Origin: Spirosoma sp. KCTC 42546
Lineage (GTDB): Bacteria; Bacteroidota; Bacteroidia; Cytophagales; Spirosomataceae
Direction of reading: 5' to 3'
Length of the DNA stretch: 64,000 nucleotides
Assembly: GCF_006965485.1 (NCBI RefSeq)
Contig: NZ_CP041360.1
Coordinates: forward strand, 186,001-250,000
Below the pieces are notes generated by a model, which did not search any database, was not told the DNA's origin, and saw only the letters and a list, made by a program, of their open reading frames with translations. The position numbers and the translations under genes were made by a program. Shown here in pieces: positions 26,703-36,030 of this stretch (position 1 is the first letter of the stretch; each line of letters begins with the position of its first letter).

Positions 26703-29600
26703 ATGAAGTTAAATCTTCGTTATCAGGAATCCTTCGAGGACCGTCATCACGGTCAAACAGACGCGGCTCTGACCGAAATGCTTAAAACGGTGGGCGTCCA
26801 ATCCATCGATCAACTGATTGAGCAGACTGTACCCAAAATCATTCGACTCAAAAATCCGCTGAATTTGCCCGATCCTAAGTCGGAAATGCAGTTTCTGACT
26901 GATTTTAAAAAAATAGCCGGACAGAATAAAGTTTTCAAATCCTACATCGGTACGGGATATTACGACACCATCACGCCAAACGTTATCCTGCGTAATATTC
27001 TGGAGAATCCAGCCTGGTACACGGCCTATACGCCTTACCAAGCCGAAATTGCTCAGGGACGGCTCGAAGCGCTATTGAATTTCCAGACCGTAGTATCAGA
27101 CCTAACGGGCATGGATCTAGCCAACGCATCGCTGCTGGATGAAGGCACCGCTGCCGCCGAAGCCATGCATATGCTGTATGCGATGCGGCCAGCCGCCAAG
27201 AAAAACGCCAGTACGTTTTTTGTCTCGGAGCGCTGCCATCCCCAAACGATTGATGTTCTGTTAACCCGGGCTACGCCAATTGGAGTCAACATTCTCATTG
27301 GCGACCACCGCACGGTTGACCTCACGAACGGGGATATTTTCGGTCTCTTGCTCCAATACCCGGCTACGGATGGGGAAGTATTCGATTATACAGACCTGAT
27401 TGCTGCTGCCCACGAATTAAATAGTACGGTTGCCGTTGCCGCTGATTTATTGGCCTTGACGCTTCTGAAATCGCCCGGTGAAATGGGTGCTGATATTGTC
27501 GTTGGTTCATCGCAGCGTTTTGGGGTGCCGATGGGTTATGGTGGTCCACATGCCGCCTTTTTCGCAACCCGCGATGCCTTCAAACGGCAGATTCCAGGCC
27601 GGATTATTGGGGTGTCGCAGGATGCCGAAGGGAAACCTGCTTTACGGATGGCGCTGCAAACGCGTGAACAGCACATTCGTCGCGAAAAAGCTACGTCAAA
27701 CATTTGTACGGCGCAGGTATTACTGGCGGTTATGGCTGGTAGTTATGCGGTTTATCATGGCCCGCAACGGCTTCGTTCCATTGCCGAGCAAGTGCATGGA
27801 TTAACAAAGGCATTTGCTACGGCGCTACGTTGGAGTGCCCACGAGGTTAGTACCGAAAATTATTTCGATACGGTTACCGTAAAAGTGTCGGATACCGAAT
27901 CGTTGAAAAAATCAGCGAAGGCCGCTCAAATTAATCTAAAGTATCTGCCCGATGATGAGCACGTCAGCGTTTCTTTCGATGAAGCCAAAACCTATCATGA
28001 TCTAACCGAATTGCTGACCGTATTTGGCGTGAAAGCGGATATGGAGGCAATTCTGGAAGGGCTGGAAACTACCTGGCCGGAACAACTTGTCCGAACATCT
28101 GACTACCTGACGCATCCGGTATTCAATACATACCACACAGAGCACGAAATGCTGCGGTACTTGAAGTCGCTGGAAGAGAAAGATCTCTCGCTGGTGCATT
28201 CAATGATATCGCTGGGTAGCTGTACCATGAAACTGAATGCTACGGCCGAAATGATTCCGGTTACGTGGCCAGAATTTGGTAAGCTTCACCCATTCGCGCC
28301 GAAAGATCAAACAACTGGTTATCAGCAGTTATTCAAAGAATTGAATGATTGGCTTTGTGAAATTACAGGCTTTGCCGCCATGTCGTTGCAACCAAACTCG
28401 GGTGCGCAGGGCGAATACGCAGGTCTGATGGTTATCCGGGCCTATCACGAAAGCCGGGGCGATTCTCACCGGACAATTTCCCTCATTCCACAATCGGCGC
28501 ACGGAACAAATCCGGCCAGTGCCGTTATGGCGGGCATGAAAGTGGTCATCGTAAAATGCGATGAGCGCGGTAACATCGATGTCGCCGATCTGAAAGCGAA
28601 AGCCGAGCAATACAGTGAAAACCTTTCGTGCCTGATGGCAACCTACCCATCTACGCACGGGGTGTTTGAAGAAGGCATCATTGAAATCTGCGATATCATT
28701 CACCAGCACGGTGGACAAGTGTATATGGATGGCGCGAATATGAACGCGCAGGTTGGTTTGACCTCACCGGCTAACATCGGGGCGGACGTTTGTCACCTGA
28801 ATCTCCATAAAACGTTCTGCATCCCGCACGGTGGCGGTGGACCGGGCATGGGACCAATTGGTGTAGCATCGCAATTGGTGCCTTTCCTGCCGGGGCATTC
28901 TATGGTTCATATTGGCGGTAATCAGGCGATCCATGCTGTTTCGGCGGCACCTTACGGTTCGGCTAGTATCCTGACCATTTCCTACGCCTACATCGCGATG
29001 ATGGGTGGCGAAGGATTGACGAACGCAACCAAACGCGCCATTCTGAATGCCAACTACATCAAAGCGCGCTTAAATGGTCATTACGAAACGCTTTACACGG
29101 GCTCCAATGGGCGTTGTGCACATGAGATGATCATTGACTGCCGTCCGTTCAAAACGGCAACGGGGGTTGAAGTTGAAGATATCGCCAAGCGATTGATGGA
29201 CTATGGTTTCCACGCGCCAACGGTTTCGTTCCCGGTAGCGGGTACCTTAATGATTGAGCCAACCGAATCGGAATCGAAGGCAGAACTGGATCGTTTTTGT
29301 GAGGCTATGATTGCTATCCGTGAAGAAATTCGGGAGATCGAAAACGGCCAGGCCGATCGTGTTAGCAATGTACTGAAACACGCACCCCATACCGCTACTG
29401 TTGCGTTGAGTGATAACTGGACCCGGCCTTATAGCCGCGAGAAAGCGGTTTATCCATTACCACAGGTTCGCGCCCGAAAATTCTGGCCAAGTGTTAGCCG
29501 AATCGATTCAGCCTATGGCGATCGGAATCTGGTTTGCGCCTGTGTGCCGGTAGAAGCGTATGCGGCTGAGGTTGGGGAAGAAGTTAGTGTAGAGCAATAG
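26703..29600 (+). CDS. gcvP: Glycine dehydrogenase (decarboxylating), P protein
   Basis: A full-length, single-chain P protein of 965 residues, the PLP enzyme of the glycine cleavage system that decarboxylates glycine and passes the aminomethyl group to the H protein. The PLP lysine is Lys703 in HLNLHKTFC, followed by the glycine-rich [10 protein letters not shown] loop. The N-terminal half carries PQRLRS and [14 protein letters not shown] chose ATG 26703 over the in-frame TTG 26667. gcvT and gcvH are not adjacent. A strong terminator follows. Confidence 0.96.
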   Translation: MKLNLRYQESFEDRHHGQTDAALTEMLKTVGVQSIDQLIEQTVPKIIRLKNPLNLPDPKSEMQFLTDFKKIAGQNKVFKSYIGTGYYDTITPNVILRNILENPAWYTAYTPYQAEIAQGRLEALLNFQTVVSDLTGMDLANASLLDEGTAAAEAMHMLYAMRPAAKKNASTFFVSERCHPQTIDVLLTRATPIGVNILIGDHRTVDLTNGDIFGLLLQYPATDGEVFDYTDLIAAAHELNSTVAVAADLLALTLLKSPGEMGADIVVGSSQRFGVPMGYGGPHAAFFATRDAFKRQIPGRIIGVSQDAEGKPALRMALQTREQHIRREKATSNICTAQVLLAVMAGSYAVYHGPQRLRSIAEQVHGLTKAFATALRWSAHEVSTENYFDTVTVKVSDTESLKKSAKAAQINLKYLPDDEHVSVSFDEAKTYHDLTELLTVFGVKADMEAILEGLETTWPEQLVRTSDYLTHPVFNTYHTEHEMLRYLKSLEEKDLSLVHSMISLGSCTMKLNATAEMIPVTWPEFGKLHPFAPKDQTTGYQQLFKELNDWLCEITGFAAMSLQPNSGAQGEYAGLMVIRAYHESRGDSHRTISLIPQSAHGTNPASAVMAGMKVVIVKCDERGNIDVADLKAKAEQYSENLSCLMATYPSTHGVFEEGIIEICDIIHQHGGQVYMDGANMNAQVGLTSPANIGADVCHLNLHKTFCIPHGGGGPGMGPIGVASQLVPFLPGHSMVHIGGNQAIHAVSAAPYGSASILTISYAYIAMMGGEGLTNATKRAILNANYIKARLNGHYETLYTGSNGRCAHEMIIDCRPFKTATGVEVEDIAKRLMDYGFHAPTVSFPVAGTLMIEPTESESKAELDRFCEAMIAIREEIREIENGQADRVSNVLKHAPHTATVALSDNWTRPYSREKAVYPLPQVRARKFWPSVSRIDSAYGDRNLVCACVPVEAYAAEVGEEVSVEQ

Positions 29601-29612
29601 ACTTGATCAATG

Positions 29613-29661
29613 AAACCTAAAAAGCCACCAGCCTGAATCAGGCTGGTGGCTTTTTAGGTTT
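29613..29661 (+). terminator. Terminator after gcvP
   Basis: Bases 29613-29634 pair perfectly with 29640-29661 (22 bp, or 23 with the next inner G-C pair and a 3-nt loop). The descending arm contains CTTTTTAGG, which gives a short U-run. The hairpin lies 13 nt after the gcvP stop. Confidence 0.8.
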
Positions 29662-29754
29662 CGGTAGTATGGTTAGTATAGAGTAGAAAAACGTAATCAG
29701 GGCTATTCTTTTCTTTAAGATAGTATTCATACGTTCAGTAAAAGCGATTTACCG

Positions 29755-31023
29755 ATGTACGCTCGATTTCTTACTTTTTTGGTTTTTTATCTAATTAGTA
29801 GTCAGCTACAGGCGCAGCTAGTCAACACGCTACGCTGGAAAGCAGATAGTTCTTATAATACCAAATCGTTTGCCGTAGCAGCGCCTTTCTATGTACAGGC
29901 CGGTGAGGTTGCGGAATTTCCTTTCCAGCGTAAACGCGTTTATTACGATGCAGGTTGCTGCTACGCGTTATTGGGTCAGATTGATCTGGCATTTAAGTAC
30001 CTAACGCTGGTTGTCAAGACGTACGGATATGATAATCTGGCCAATATTGAAAAAGATGCTGACCTAAAAGCTTTACACACAGACAAGCGTTGGCTACCAC
30101 TCCTTAACAGTATAAAACCTAATCCAATCTACACTGACGATCCACGTAAAGCCAGACTCATTACGACCGATGTTCACAATTTTTGGGAGGCTTATAATCA
30201 GGTGCTGAAAGACACTAGTCGGCGTATGCAAATTTACCGGGATCAGTATCTGGCCAGGGCTACACCAGGTTTGCAGGATTATTACGAGTATAAAATTCGT
30301 ACGCTGGCTAAATTTGTAAAAAGCCAGGAGAAACTGCCTAAGTTTTATGCGTCTCTGCGCCCGAACACCCTTAAAGTTGAAGCTCAGAAGCCACAAATGA
30401 TCGACAGCTTCATCAAATTTAAAGAACTATACCCTGCCGCTAAATTCCCGAATGTCTATTTTGTGATTGGTAGCTTTAGCAGCGGTGGCACATCTACATC
30501 GAATGGGTTAATTATTGGGTTGGATCAAAACTGTCGAACCCCTGCTGTGCCTACTGACGAACTGACCCTTTGGCAAAAAAATAACTTCAGTAACCTTAGC
30601 GAATTACCCCATATAGTAGCCCACGAGTTAATTCATTTTCAACAGGGAAGTTTAGCAAATGATACGACGTTACTCCGGGCAGCTTTAGTAGAGGGAATGG
30701 CCGATTTCCTGGGTGAATTGATTTCGGGTAAAACCGCAAATTCACGCTTGGGTGTGTACGCCAAAGGGCGAGAGAAGCAGATTTGGGCTGATTTTAAAAA
30801 AGAAATGTACCTGAATCGTGCGTCGAACTGGATTGCTAACTCTGCTCAGGAAACCGCCGATAAACCTGCCGACCTAGGATATTGGGTGGGTTATTTGATT
30901 TGTAAAGCTTATTATGACGAAGCCGCCGATAAAAAACAAGCCGTTTATGATATGCTAAACATTAAGGATTATCGACAATTTCTTGAGAGGAGTCGGGTGG
31001 AAGAGAAGATAGAATGCCTGTGA
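29755..31023 (+). CDS. Exported predicted zinc protease (HEXXH, DUF2268-like)
   Basis: A 422-residue protein with a signal peptide (cut near residue 20, LQAQ). Residues about 35-115 look like TPR-type helices (FYVQAG, YALLGQIDLAFKYL). The C-terminal half holds HELIH at residues 290-294 with the third gluzincin ligand Glu313 in EGMADF, the arrangement seen in DUF2268-type predicted zinc proteases. It probably acts in the periplasm or outside the cell, but its substrate is unknown. It is monocistronic between the gcvP terminator and the PorE-like gene. Confidence 0.78.
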   Translation: MYARFLTFLVFYLISSQLQAQLVNTLRWKADSSYNTKSFAVAAPFYVQAGEVAEFPFQRKRVYYDAGCCYALLGQIDLAFKYLTLVVKTYGYDNLANIEKDADLKALHTDKRWLPLLNSIKPNPIYTDDPRKARLITTDVHNFWEAYNQVLKDTSRRMQIYRDQYLARATPGLQDYYEYKIRTLAKFVKSQEKLPKFYASLRPNTLKVEAQKPQMIDSFIKFKELYPAAKFPNVYFVIGSFSSGGTSTSNGLIIGLDQNCRTPAVPTDELTLWQKNNFSNLSELPHIVAHELIHFQQGSLANDTTLLRAALVEGMADFLGELISGKTANSRLGVYAKGREKQIWADFKKEMYLNRASNWIANSAQETADKPADLGYWVGYLICKAYYDEAADKKQAVYDMLNIKDYRQFLERSRVEEKIECL

Positions 31024-31158
31024 ATACGTAGTAAGTAGTTGGTTGATTCAACCTTGAAATAACCCTCAATAAAAAGCCAATTGTATTCGTTAAAAGTAGT
31101 ACCCGCCTGAATTTGCAGTATCTTGGGCGCGGAAAAAGTACTCTGCTCACTAACCTCT

Positions 31159-33153
31159 ATGAAAATCAATACGTTGTCTGTACTGCTAATAGCGGTGGGG
31201 TTGGCCTCCGGATTAATGGGCTGCAACTCGGCTATGCAGGCGTATAAAAAAGGCGTTCGTCATTACGACGCTGGAGAGTACAATCTGGCACTGAACCAGT
31301 TCCAGAAAGCGGCTAAGGGAAACATAGACCCCGCTCGGCTGAATTATTACACGGCAGAATCCTACCGGTTATCGAACCGGTTTGGCGAAGCGGTTCCGTT
31401 CTACCAGAAAGCCATTGAAGCCAACACGACCGAGCCAGACGCCCGGTTGAATTATGCCTACGCGCTGAAATCGCAGGGAAATTATACGGGGGCACTCGAG
31501 CAATTGCAGCAGTACGTAGCCAATGCGCCCAGAACCACAGCCAAAGGCACACTCGATAAGGCAAAGCGAGAGGTTGAAACCTTAAAGGCCATTGACATCA
31601 TTGCCAAAAACAAGTCGTTGATTACGCTTCGGAATATGGGTAACCTGAACTCGCCGGGCGCTGAATTTGCGCCCGTTGTGCGGGGCGAAGAGCTCGTGTT
31701 TACAGCTTCGCGAAAAGAGCAGGTTTATAAAAATAACGGCCAGCCGATGCTAGGCCTGTATAAAACCAAGCTGAACCAGAATCCCGATGAAACCGGTAGT
31801 ATGCCCAAACCTGAACTGTTCAGTACAAACATTTTTGAGGGTAATGTGAATGAGGGTACACCGGCTTTCTCGAAGGATGGCAAAACAATGGTGCTGGCAC
31901 GGGGCAACAATGGCAAACGCAAAGGTGGGTTAGACGTTGATCTGTATATCAGCCGCTTCGATGGTACTACCTGGAGTCAGCCGCTTCGGTTACCCATTAG
32001 TGACTCATTAGCCTGGGATGGTTCACCCGCCTTTTCGGGGGATGGTAAAACGCTCTATTTCGCATCGAACCGGGCCGGTGGCGCTGGTGGAATCGACTTG
32101 TATCGGACCAGCATCGACGCATCAGGACGCTTTAGTCGCCCGGTCAATATGGGCCGCGATATAAATACCCCCGGCGATGAAATGTTCCCTTATGTTGGCC
32201 CGAATGCCAAATTGTATTTTGCCTCAGACGGACATCCCGGTTTAGGGAAACTGGACATTTTTGTGGCCACTCGTTCAGGGGGCGTTACGCGGGTTGAGAA
32301 TATGGGTCAGCCAATTAACTCGCCAGCCGATGATTTTGGCCTGGTTTATACCGATCCGGCAAAAGGCTTCCTGGCATCTAACCGGACAGGTGGTAAAGGG
32401 GACGATGATATCTATTTCTTCCAGGAAGGCCCACCTGCCGATACAACCACGATTGCTAAGAATCCACCGTCAGCCGATGCACCTAAAATCGTACGTTATT
32501 TTATAGCAGGAACTGTTTCGGTCAACGAAACTCCCGTTGTGCCACTGGATTCGGCCAAAGTACGAATTCTGGACGATGCCACCGGCCAACCTATTGCCGA
32601 AGTAACAACGGGAGAATCGGGCACGTTTGGTAAATATCCATTACAGGAAGGGAAAGACTATACAATTCTGGCCGAACGGAAGGGCTATCTGACTCGTCGG
32701 GAGCAATTTACGATGCAGGGTAAAAGCATCCCTCCGGTTTTTCTGACCAAATCCCAGACCGACACAACGTTCTACGTTCCGGTTCTCCTGGATAAATCGG
32801 TACTCAACAAGACGTTTGTTTTGGAAAACATTTACTACGATCTGGATAAGTACAATATCCGGGCGGATGCTTCGCCAGAACTCGACAAGATCGTGGTCAT
32901 TTTGAAAGATAACCCAACGCTCAAACTGGAACTCAGTTCACATACCGATACTCGTTCTTCAGATGCCTACAACCTGAAACTGTCGCAGAACCGGGCAAAA
33001 GCCGCCGTTGATTATATCGTGTCGCAGGGAATTTCGGCCGATCGATTAGTGGCAAAAGGGTATGGTGAAACTCGACTGGTGGTTAAAAATGCCAAAACCG
33101 AAGAGGAACACCAGCGCAACCGCCGAACAGAGATCAAGATTCTGGAATTGTAA
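31159..33153 (+). CDS. PorE-like OmpA lipoprotein: TPR, PD40 propeller, CRD and OmpA_C
   Basis: A 664-residue lipoprotein. I start at ATG 31159 because it gives a signal peptide with lipobox LMGC; the frame opens at 31123. Domains in order are TPR repeats (about 25-140), PD40/WD40-like propeller repeats with SKDGKTM, SGDGKTLYFASNRAGG and related blades (about 160-430), a carboxypeptidase regulatory-like beta domain (about 450-530), and an OmpA-type peptidoglycan-binding domain (SSHTDTRSS and RVAKGYGETR-like segments, about 550-664). The order matches PorE of the type IX secretion system, which links the machine to peptidoglycan, but paralogues of other function exist in Bacteroidota. Confidence 0.85.
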   Translation: MKINTLSVLLIAVGLASGLMGCNSAMQAYKKGVRHYDAGEYNLALNQFQKAAKGNIDPARLNYYTAESYRLSNRFGEAVPFYQKAIEANTTEPDARLNYAYALKSQGNYTGALEQLQQYVANAPRTTAKGTLDKAKREVETLKAIDIIAKNKSLITLRNMGNLNSPGAEFAPVVRGEELVFTASRKEQVYKNNGQPMLGLYKTKLNQNPDETGSMPKPELFSTNIFEGNVNEGTPAFSKDGKTMVLARGNNGKRKGGLDVDLYISRFDGTTWSQPLRLPISDSLAWDGSPAFSGDGKTLYFASNRAGGAGGIDLYRTSIDASGRFSRPVNMGRDINTPGDEMFPYVGPNAKLYFASDGHPGLGKLDIFVATRSGGVTRVENMGQPINSPADDFGLVYTDPAKGFLASNRTGGKGDDDIYFFQEGPPADTTTIAKNPPSADAPKIVRYFIAGTVSVNETPVVPLDSAKVRILDDATGQPIAEVTTGESGTFGKYPLQEGKDYTILAERKGYLTRREQFTMQGKSIPPVFLTKSQTDTTFYVPVLLDKSVLNKTFVLENIYYDLDKYNIRADASPELDKIVVILKDNPTLKLELSSHTDTRSSDAYNLKLSQNRAKAAVDYIVSQGISADRLVAKGYGETRLVVKNAKTEEEHQRNRRTEIKILEL

Positions 33154-33190
33154 GGCCAGAATCGAATCAAACGAAGTAAACACTATATTT

Positions 33191-33224
33191 AAGGCCTTGG
33201 TTATCGCTTAATAACCAGGGCCTT
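33191..33224 (+). terminator. Terminator after the PorE-like gene
   Basis: Bases 33191-33204 pair with 33211-33224 (14 bp with one G-U) around a 6-nt loop, followed by ATTGTTT. It lies about 37 nt after the upstream stop and 7 nt before the next gene's ATG, so the next gene must have a promoter overlapping the hairpin or be read through it. Confidence 0.68.
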
Positions 33225-33231
33225 ATTGTTT

Positions 33232-34041
33232 ATGAAGAACGACAGACTGCGTCAATTTTTCGTTGTGTTTAGTGTCATTTCGCTTATCGTTATGAACTAT
33301 CTCTCCAATGTCGGTGCGTTTGGAGGGAAAACGAACAAAGAAATTTCGGATAAATACCATACGCTGATTACACCGGCAGGTTATGCGTTTTCCATTTGGG
33401 GAATCATTTTTCTTGGGTTGCTGGCCTTTGCGGTCTATCAGGGGCTTGGCACCCAGCGAACAAATCCTCGGTTTCGGGCTATAGGCTGGTGGGTTGTATT
33501 GAATGGCTTTTGTAATGCCATCTGGAGTCCACTCTTCAATAATGAACAAATCGGAATTGCGCTGGTCGTTATCCTGGTGATGTTGTTTTCATTGCTCATT
33601 ATTGAGCAACGTCTGTTAGAAAAGAAACACGTTCCCATCGTAGCGATCGACCAAAATGCGACCCTTCCAGAATCGACAACATCATCAGCAGAAACGTGGT
33701 TAGCTCGTGTTCCCTTTTCGATCTACTTCGGCTGGCTAACGGTGGCAACGATTCTTAATGTTACTGTGTATTTAAAAGCGACCGATTTTGGTCTGATGGA
33801 TCTGAGCGAACAAACCTGGGCTGTGGCCATGCTAATTGTAGGGCTATTGGTTGGCACTGTTGTCTTTAACCGGTTTCGAAGTATAGCGTATATACTGGTT
33901 TTCGCCTGGGCTTATGTGGCCATCGCCGTTGAGCAAACGAGCTATAATCAAATCAAGCTAGTAGCAGGTGCCGGAGCTATTATTGCGGTAGGGCTGGCCA
34001 TCGCAGGCCTGATTTCTCGAAAAACACCGTCGTATAGTTAG
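33232..34041 (+). CDS. TspO/MBR-like tryptophan-rich membrane protein
   Basis: A 269-residue integral membrane protein with seven or eight predicted helices. I choose ATG 33232; the in-frame TTG six bases earlier lies within the terminator region. The segment PAGYAFSIWGIIFLGL and the Trp-rich GWWVVLNGFCNAIWSPLF resemble the TspO-related family, which is longer here than classic five-helix TspO. Ligand and function are unknown. Confidence 0.75.
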   Translation: MKNDRLRQFFVVFSVISLIVMNYLSNVGAFGGKTNKEISDKYHTLITPAGYAFSIWGIIFLGLLAFAVYQGLGTQRTNPRFRAIGWWVVLNGFCNAIWSPLFNNEQIGIALVVILVMLFSLLIIEQRLLEKKHVPIVAIDQNATLPESTTSSAETWLARVPFSIYFGWLTVATILNVTVYLKATDFGLMDLSEQTWAVAMLIVGLLVGTVVFNRFRSIAYILVFAWAYVAIAVEQTSYNQIKLVAGAGAIIAVGLAIAGLISRKTPSYS

Positions 34042-34057
34042 TGTGGTTACAAAGCGG

Positions 34058-34099
34058 CTTGCGGTGATGTCAGTTTTTAGAAACTGACATCACCGCAAG
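34058..34099. terminator. First hairpin between convergent genes
   Basis: A perfect 19-bp stem, 34058-34076 with 34081-34099, around a 4-nt loop, placed 16 nt after the stop of the TspO-like gene. With the second hairpin immediately downstream it would stop transcription from both sides. The flanking T-run is minimal. Confidence 0.72.
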
Positions 34100-34102
34100 A
34101 TA

Positions 34103-34136
34103 AAACGCCCACGCTTCTATTGGAGCGTGGGCGTTT
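34103..34136. terminator. Second hairpin between convergent genes
   Basis: A perfect 13-bp GC-rich stem, 34103-34115 with 34124-34136, with an 8-nt loop. Both arms end in AAA/TTT, so it can act as a bidirectional terminator. It lies 21 nt beyond the stop of the minus-strand cyclophilin gene. Confidence 0.75.
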
Positions 34137-34157
34137 ACACAAGAGTCTTATCCTGGC

Positions 34158-34604
34158 TTAAGCCGCTTCGTCTTCCAGTACCGTAATGCTGTTGATTTTA
34201 TCGCCTTGTTGAATCTGGTCAATTACGTCCAGGCCGTCAACAACTTTACCAAAAACCGTGTGGTTCCGGTCGAGGTGAGCCGTGTTCTGGCGGTTGTGGC
34301 AGATGAAAAACTGCGAACCACCCGTGTTACGGCCCCGGTGTGCCATCGACAATACACCCCGGTCGTGGTATTGATTCTCACCGGTTAGTTCGCAATCAAT
34401 GGTATAGCCTGGTCCGCCCGCACCGGTTCCGGTTGGGTCACCCCCCTGAATCATGAAATTTGGAATAACGCGGTGAAATTTGACCCCGTCGTAAAATCCT
34501 TTTTTAGCAAGCGTGATAAAGTTGTTTACCGCTTTCGGGGCATCTTTCTCGAAGAACTCAATGGTCATCGTGCCCTTATCCGTATTCATTTGTGCCTTTG
34601 GCAT
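34158..34604 (-). CDS. Cyclophilin-type peptidyl-prolyl cis-trans isomerase
   Basis: A 148-residue cytoplasmic cyclophilin without a signal peptide, about the minimal domain. Active-site segments FHRVIPNFMIQGGDP (Arg45, Phe50, Gln53) and GGSQFFICHN are intact, as is HLDRNHTVFGKV. It catalyses proline isomerisation in folding proteins. It is transcribed as a single gene, convergent with the TspO-like gene. Confidence 0.94.
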   Translation of the reverse strand: MPKAQMNTDKGTMTIEFFEKDAPKAVNNFITLAKKGFYDGVKFHRVIPNFMIQGGDPTGTGAGGPGYTIDCELTGENQYHDRGVLSMAHRGRNTGGSQFFICHNRQNTAHLDRNHTVFGKVVDGLDVIDQIQQGDKINSITVLEDEAA

Positions 34605-34927
34605 AACCTAATCAATTTTGTTTTGTATGCAAACCTACAACGATTTCCAGTTAATGTGGTTCCATAAACGGGCAACTTTCCATTGACCAGCCAGGCTGAA
34701 TAGATAAATTAATTCTTTAAATAAGTCAATTATTGGTATTGGTTTTTGTGGAATAATGCAACTAAATTGCCTTGTATTAAGTTGAAAACAAAAAGGAGTA
34801 GGGGATGACTTCTTGTTTTTGTGCAATTCTACTCAACGTTATTTTTCTTATTGAGTACTATTACTTCCGTAGGTTTCCTTATTGAGCCATTCGTACCCGT
34901 TTATTCTTGTCCTGAACGTCAATTAAC
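34605..34927. other. Intergenic region between divergent cyclophilin and AraC genes
   Basis: This 323-nt AT-rich gap must hold promoters for both divergent genes. I see no convincing TAnnTTTG box with a -33 partner, no hairpin and no coding frame with recognisable similarity. Confidence 0.5.
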
Positions 34928-35860
34928 GTGGAAAATCAATCGATTCCGTACTACGATAACCTGCCGGATTTTTTGAAGGCTGTGAAGTCGATTGACACCA
35001 CCAATCGATGCTTCGGTATTTTTCCATTTGAGCAATTTGGCGGACCCGGAGAAGTAATTCCACCGTTTCGAAGTAGTACCTATGTGGCCGCTCTGGTAAC
35101 TGAAGGGACGGGCACTATTCACCTGGATGGCGTTCCTTATCAGGTTCAGCCGGGAACGTTATATTTTTTGCGCCCCTGGACAGTCCGATCAATCCATAAA
35201 GAAGATCAATGGCATGGTCAGGTACTGATGTTTACGTCAGAATTCGTAACCAAGCGGTCGTTGCTTTCCGATCCCATGCAGGAATACCCTTTTTATCGGA
35301 AAGGGGCTCAACCGTTAATTCATATTACATCCGATGAGGTAACAGAATTGGCCAGTCAATTTGAACTCATTGCTGCCGAATCTGGTCATCCAACGCGTTC
35401 AAAAGCGGATCGATTGGATTTAATTTACCATTTGCTTCAGGCGTTGCTGATAAAGAGCCGCCATACCTACCGCCAGACACTTTCGGCCATCGAGTATTCT
35501 CAACCTGTTTCGCTGGTTGAGCGTTTTCAGAGTTTGTTGCAGATGTATTACCTGCCTGATCCCAATCAGGACGCGCCAGTTTTACTTACAGTTCACGAAG
35601 CAGCTGAACGATTGCATATTCACCCCCATTATCTAAGCGATATACTGAAGAAATACACGGGTAAAACGGCGCTACAGCATATTCGGGAGCGAACCGCGTT
35701 TGAGGCTCAGAATTTAATTCGGAATACGAATCTGACTGTAGCTGAGATTGGTTACCAACTTCACTTCGATGATCCATCCAATTTTACCAAATTTTTTAAG
35801 AGCATAACGGGCATAACACCCCGGACCTACCGTGAGCAACTCTATGCTTTAGCCGCATAA
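34928..35860 (+). CDS. AraC-family transcriptional regulator
   Basis: A 310-residue regulator with a GTG start (MENQSIPYYDNLPDF); no in-frame ATG lies near it and stops lie upstream. Residues 1-170 form a cupin-like sensor domain (GTGTIHLDGVPYQV, TLYFLRPWTV). Residues about 205-308 are the double helix-turn-helix DNA-binding domain (YLSDILKKYTGKT, then AEIGYQLHFDDPSNFTKFF). It lies 170 nt upstream of the RND efflux operon on the same strand and is its most likely regulator; the inducer is unknown. Confidence 0.9.
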   Translation: MENQSIPYYDNLPDFLKAVKSIDTTNRCFGIFPFEQFGGPGEVIPPFRSSTYVAALVTEGTGTIHLDGVPYQVQPGTLYFLRPWTVRSIHKEDQWHGQVLMFTSEFVTKRSLLSDPMQEYPFYRKGAQPLIHITSDEVTELASQFELIAAESGHPTRSKADRLDLIYHLLQALLIKSRHTYRQTLSAIEYSQPVSLVERFQSLLQMYYLPDPNQDAPVLLTVHEAAERLHIHPHYLSDILKKYTGKTALQHIRERTAFEAQNLIRNTNLTVAEIGYQLHFDDPSNFTKFFKSITGITPRTYREQLYALAA

Positions 35861-35960
35861 GCCAATGTTAACTGGTAATTTTACTAGCCTAATTTTTAGT
35901 ATCTGCACTTTTTACCAGTGAAACTACAAAACCTACCTGTTCTGTTGATGGGCGTACCGT

Positions 35961-35968
35961 TAATTTTG
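35961..35968 (+). promoter_or_regulatory. Candidate -7 box upstream of the RND efflux operon
   Basis: TAATTTTG fits TAnnTTTG, 62 nt before the ATG at 36031. The nearest TTG (35945-35947) is only 13 nt upstream, shorter than the usual spacing, so a regulator such as the neighbouring AraC protein may be needed. Confidence 0.33.
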
Positions 35969-36030
35969 AGCCATTAGTAGATAGAGTGATTGCTTAAGGC
36001 TTTAGGTACTAATTACTTACCTGATTCATC

